64,000 bases of DNA from Zeus faber. Taxonomy: Eukaryota; Chordata; Actinopteri; Zeiformes; Zeidae. Shown piece by piece: positions 60,126 to 64,000 of this stretch (positions within the stretch are counted from its first letter, which is position 1; the number at the start of each line of letters is the position of its first letter). Location of the stretch: assembly GCA_960531495.1 (NCBI GenBank), contig OY482849.1, forward strand, positions 36,665,790 to 36,729,789, in the 5' to 3' direction. The notes under the pieces were generated by a model. It searched no databases. It was not told the DNA's origin and worked only from the letters and a program-made list of their open reading frames with translations. A program made the translations under genes and the position numbers.

Positions 60126-61655
60126 AGCTGTCTGGTGGGGGTGTGGTTCAGGAGAAACGTCCACTTCATGTTGGAAATGACCTGAAACTGTTGGAGCAGG
60201 TGGCAGAGTCCCCAGACCTTTCTGACAAGGAGCTCACGCTGTCAGTACAATGTGTCCTCACAGGGAAGGAACTGGAGGCCAAAGAACTATCCAGAGTAAT
60301 GATTATGATGTTAAGATTACAGTCTTGCGGGTGTATTAGCTGGTTTCCTATATGCCATGTTTCGGGAATTTGAGGAAGGAGGAACCAGACTCGTGTTGAA
60401 TCTGTGCGTGATTTGGTTACACGGTTTAATAGCTGGTGTTCTGCCTCAGAAGTTCATACTTTTTCAGAGTTGTCTGCTGTAGTAGCACTCAAGCAACTTA
60501 AAAGCTGCATGCCAGATAGTATTGCTACTTACATAAATTGACCTAAAGTTAAAATGGCCCATGAAGCAGCAGTTTTGTCCGATGAGTATGCTCTGACTCA
60601 TAGAAATACATTTGGCGAAGGTGGTGTTAATGCGCAGCAGAATAGTTTTCCAAACCCTAACCTTTTGTGTCACATAGGGAGGGTTCTTCCAGGTTTGAGC
60701 GTAGTACTTGAAAAATGATTCCAGTAGGACTTTATTTATTTAATAACTGCCAGCGTAAGGGCACTAGCAAAAGGAATGTCCTGCTCTTAAAGGTAAAGCA
60801 AAGCTTTCAGGTAGTTTGCAACTTAAACCTAAACTTTTACTGCCGCTGTTGGTTGTTCAGCCCAGCTGGCAAACAACGTGTCATTCCGATGCTCTGTGTC
60901 CCATCCTGTGTGAATCTGAAAGCAAAGGTTCAGCATTTGTTTCAGTTGGTCATGTGTCCCTGCCTGGAAAGAAGGAAGTGGCAGTTAAACTCTTGAGACA
61001 CTGGTGCGTTACATACTTTTGTTCTTCGGAAGTCAAATCTTCCTTTCACCACAGATACAAACTGTAGAGATTTTATTTTGATGCAGGGTCTGGGTATGAT
61101 TATTATTCCAGAACCAGTGCATAATATGGAGCTAGTCCACGGTTTGGTCACTGGAGAAGTTGCAGTTGGGGTGTGCCCGGCATTGCCTGTGGAAGGGGTT
61201 GATATGGTTCTTGGGAAGGACTTGGCGGGAGATAGAGGTTGGGCTGATGCTCCCCACCTCATGTAGACACCCAGGTTCCTGCATCGCTCAGTCAGAGTTG
61301 TAAAAAACAGTCTGAGTCTGAACTTGAGGTGGAGTTCCCAGTTTGTGCAGTAACTTGAGCGAAGGGTCGCGGAAAAGATGAGGCTGCTCAGCAGGAAAAA
61401 GCTGAGGCAAAGGTCGTAGTCAAGCCTCTTCAGTCTATCTCTCATAGTGAGTTAGATCAGGAACTAAAGTCTGATCCATCTGGGACGGCCAATTTTGAGC
61501 TGGTGTCTCCTGCGGGGGACATGGAAATTGCAGCTCAGGGCTATTTTGTACAAAGTAATGTCTTGTTGCATGAACGGTGTGCACAGGGAGACAATATTGT
61601 GGGAAAACCGGTTGTGCAAATGGCGGTGCCTGCTAAATTAAGAGAAACTGTGATA
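60126..61655 (+). mobile_element. Ty3/gypsy gag-protease fossil, interrupted
   Basis: Plus-strand remnant. The gag-like part at about 60150-60650 includes LLEQVAESPDLSDKEL. A retropepsin-like part at about 61080-61260 contains GLVTGEVAVGVCPALPVEGV, typical of fish gypsy elements with this gag type. No LTR or reverse transcriptase was found before the Rex1-like LINE begins at 61656. It is broken with many breaks and looks old. Confidence 0.65.
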
Positions 61656-64000
61656 TCGTGGCGATAGTGACGCCGTCCCCGGCGGTCGCCTGCGCCGGCG
61701 CTCCGGTCGACTTTTGCACATTTTATTTTTTCCTCAAATGGTGAGGTAACTGCCGAAGCTCATTACCTCACCATATGCACTCGTGGGTGTAAAAACTTCC
61801 CTAAATGAACAATTTTGGGACTTTTCATCCGTGGAAGTAGAGTGGCCGACTGAAATTCTACGCGCGAACATGCTCAACAATAACAACAACAAAAATGGAG
61901 CAGCTGTTCCATGAGCGGGCCCACGGAGGCAGCACCGTGGTAAACGGGCGGCATTCGGGAGACACGAGGAACTGTTGTGTCTTCTGCCTGACGGAGACAT
62001 GGCTGAACCCGCTGGTGCCGGGTGAAGCCATCCGTCCAGCCGAGTCCTTCTCCGTGTTCCGCGGCGACAGATCGGGGGAGTCGGGGAAATCCAAAGGTGG
62101 AGGTGTCTGCCTCATGGTAAACAGCCGCTGGTGTAACCCCAACAACACCAAGACTCTCCCGCTCCTGCTCGCCGAACCTGGAACACCTGATAATCTCATG
62201 CCGTCCATTTTGTCTCCCCCGGGAATTCAGCACGGTCATCATTACAGCTGTTTATATCCCACCGCAAGCGGATACTGACACAGCACTGTCGGACCTGTAT
62301 GATGTGTTGTGCTGATTTAAAAAAAACATCCCCACGCGGCTGTGGTGGTGACTGGGGACTTTAACAGGGCCAACCTTAAAAAAGTTCTCCCTAATATCCG
62401 CCAACACATCCCGTGGTCAAGGGACGTCAGCGAGTTTCGAAGCTCACGAACGTGAGCTTCGTGGCTACGTTAGCGGACAGCATCGTCCCCATGGATATTT
62501 CCAAACCAGAATCCGTGGGTTGATAAATCCATCCGCTGCACTGTGAATGCTCGCACGGCCGCTTACAACGATGGTCTTGTATCCGGTAATATGGACAATT
62601 ACAAAGCAGCATCATACAATCTGCGGAGGGCAGTGAAGGACGCTAAACGGACGTACAGGGAGACTGTGGAGCTACAAATGGAGCGGGACACCAGACGCTT
62701 GTGGCTGGGGCTGCGGAATATAACAAACTACAAGAGCACCTCCTCCCCAGCCACGAGTGTGAACGCCTCCCTTGTCAACAAACTGAACTCCTTTTATGCG
62801 TGGTTTGAGTCTGGCAACAGCACCGCTAGCTCGCCGGCTAATTGGAGTTACACCGCCAGGGATGAGCGCGCACTCTCAGTGTCCGAGCATGATGATGTCA
62901 CCAGGAAAAACACCAGGAAAGCAGCAGGCCCAGATGGCATATCTGGGTGAGTACTGAAGACCTGTGCTAACCAGCTAGCTCCAGCGTTCACTACAATATT
63001 CAACATCTCCCTGGCTGAATCAGTGGTCCCGTCCTGCTTCAAGAGGTCCACCGTCGTTCCTGTCCCCAGGATCGCCTCTCCTGCCTGCCTGAATGACTAC
63101 CGTTCGGTGGCCCTCACCTCGGTGGTCATGAAGTGGTTTCGAGAGGCTGATCAAGGATTATATCTGCGCCTCCCTCCCTTCGCACCTTCGACCCATTGCA
63201 GTTTGCGTACCAGCAGAACAGATCCACGGATGGCGTGGTCTCCCAGGTACTGCACACCACGCTCACGCATCTGGATGGCTAGAAGGGGGCCTATGTGAGA
63301 ATGCTGTTCATGGATTACAGTTCAGCTTTCAACGCCATAATCCCCACCAGACTGGCTGTCAAGCTGAAGGAGCTTGGACGGAATACTCTGCTGTGTGCCT
63401 GGGTCCTGGACTTCCTCACAGCCGGCCCCAGGTGATTAGGGTGGGGAAGCACATGTCCAGCTCCCTCACCCTGAATACAGGATCCCCCCAGGGTTGCGTC
63501 CTCAGCCCCCTACTGTACTCCCTGGCCAGGTCCAGCTCCAACACCATCATCAAGTTTGCTGACGAGACCGTTGTTGTGGGCCTGATCACCGAGGACGATG
63601 AGAAGGCCGACCGCGAGGAGGTGGCTGACCTGTCACTCTGGTACCAGGACAACAGCCTCCACCTGAACGTCAGCAAAACTAAGGAGCTGATTATGGACTT
63701 TAGGAGAGGATTACAACCGAGGACGCACATGCCCTTGGTGATTAATGAGACTTCTGTCGACAGGGTGAGCAGCTTCAAGTACCTGGGAGTCCACATCACA
63801 GAGGACTTAACATGGACTTCACAAAGAGACACTGTGGTGAGGAAGGCGAGGCAGCGTCTTTATCACCTCAGGCAAGTGAGGATATGAGGTTTCTCAAGTC
63901 TTTCTACTCTGGAGCAGTGGAGAGCATCCTGACAGGCAGCATCACTGCCTGGTTTTGGAACTGTATTGCTCAGGACAGGCGGGCCCTGCAGAGGGTGGTG
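61656..64000 (+). mobile_element. second Rex1-like LINE, 5' end present, runs off the window
   Basis: Starts TCGTGGCGATAGTGACGCCG like the copy at 31061. Recognisable: CVFCLTETWLNPLVPGEAIR, then a deletion within the endonuclease near 62420 (the part between the DFNRANL box and the RT linker), NARTAAYNDGLVSGNMDNYK, KAAGPDGISG followed by a stop, [50 protein letters not shown] and FADETVVVGL, where FADD is replaced by FADE. It has more breaks than the copy at 31061 and is therefore older or less constrained. The 3' end lies outside. Confidence 0.88.

Overview
This window is eukaryotic nuclear DNA, almost certainly from a ray-finned (teleost) fish. It holds spliced genes, vertebrate poly(A) signals, CpG-rich promoters with YY1-type motifs, and the repeat families typical of fish: L2 with a UnaL2-type tail, Rex1-like, RTE and L1 LINEs, tRNA-derived SINEs, Tc1/mariner transposons and Ty3/gypsy fossils. 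Only two host protein genes can be supported. Most of the rest is transposons and tandem repeats, many nested in one another.

Layout. 1-13040: pdhb (pyruvate dehydrogenase E1 beta) on the + strand, with 11 coding exons that splice to 359 codons. Its introns hold a broken RTE LINE, a SINE, an L2 tail, several minisatellites and a 2.6 kb pyrimidine-rich satellite. 13040-24300: tandem satellites, one interrupted by a Tc1-type transposon (14406-16274) and one by a nearly complete L2 LINE (18882-22964). 24300-28490: a SINE, and an RTE fragment split by a Ty3/gypsy fossil with a 5-bp target duplication. 28630-34600: one LINE cut short by a nearly full-length Rex1-like LINE. 34600-41060: a transposon-derived minisatellite, a DNA-transposon-like fragment, and an L1-clade LINE on the - strand with a G-rich 3' region. 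41375-42240: a CpG island that looks like a promoter. 42380-44775: a CTGATC-type satellite. 44881-47284: a Tc1 element carrying a SINE and a LINE insertion. 47485-53660: a MITE, a local duplication, two oppositely oriented satellite arms, a 36-bp minisatellite and a Tc1 fragment. 53800-55980: the coding exon and 3'UTR of ccdc71. 56000-64000: repeats, LTR-like fossils, and a Ty3/gypsy gag-protease fossil interrupted by a second Rex1-like LINE that runs off the end.

The two host genes do not form a pathway. pdhb encodes a mitochondrial matrix enzyme subunit. ccdc71 is a poorly characterised vertebrate gene whose 5' end is inferred to be the CpG island about 12 kb upstream of its coding exon. 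I found no credible new biological system. The most noteworthy signals are minisatellites that grew out of transposon sequence, UG-repeat tracts next to pdhb splice acceptors, a very large G-quadruplex-capable array in a pdhb intron, a tandemly repeated L2 5' region, and well-resolved nested insertions that give a relative chronology.
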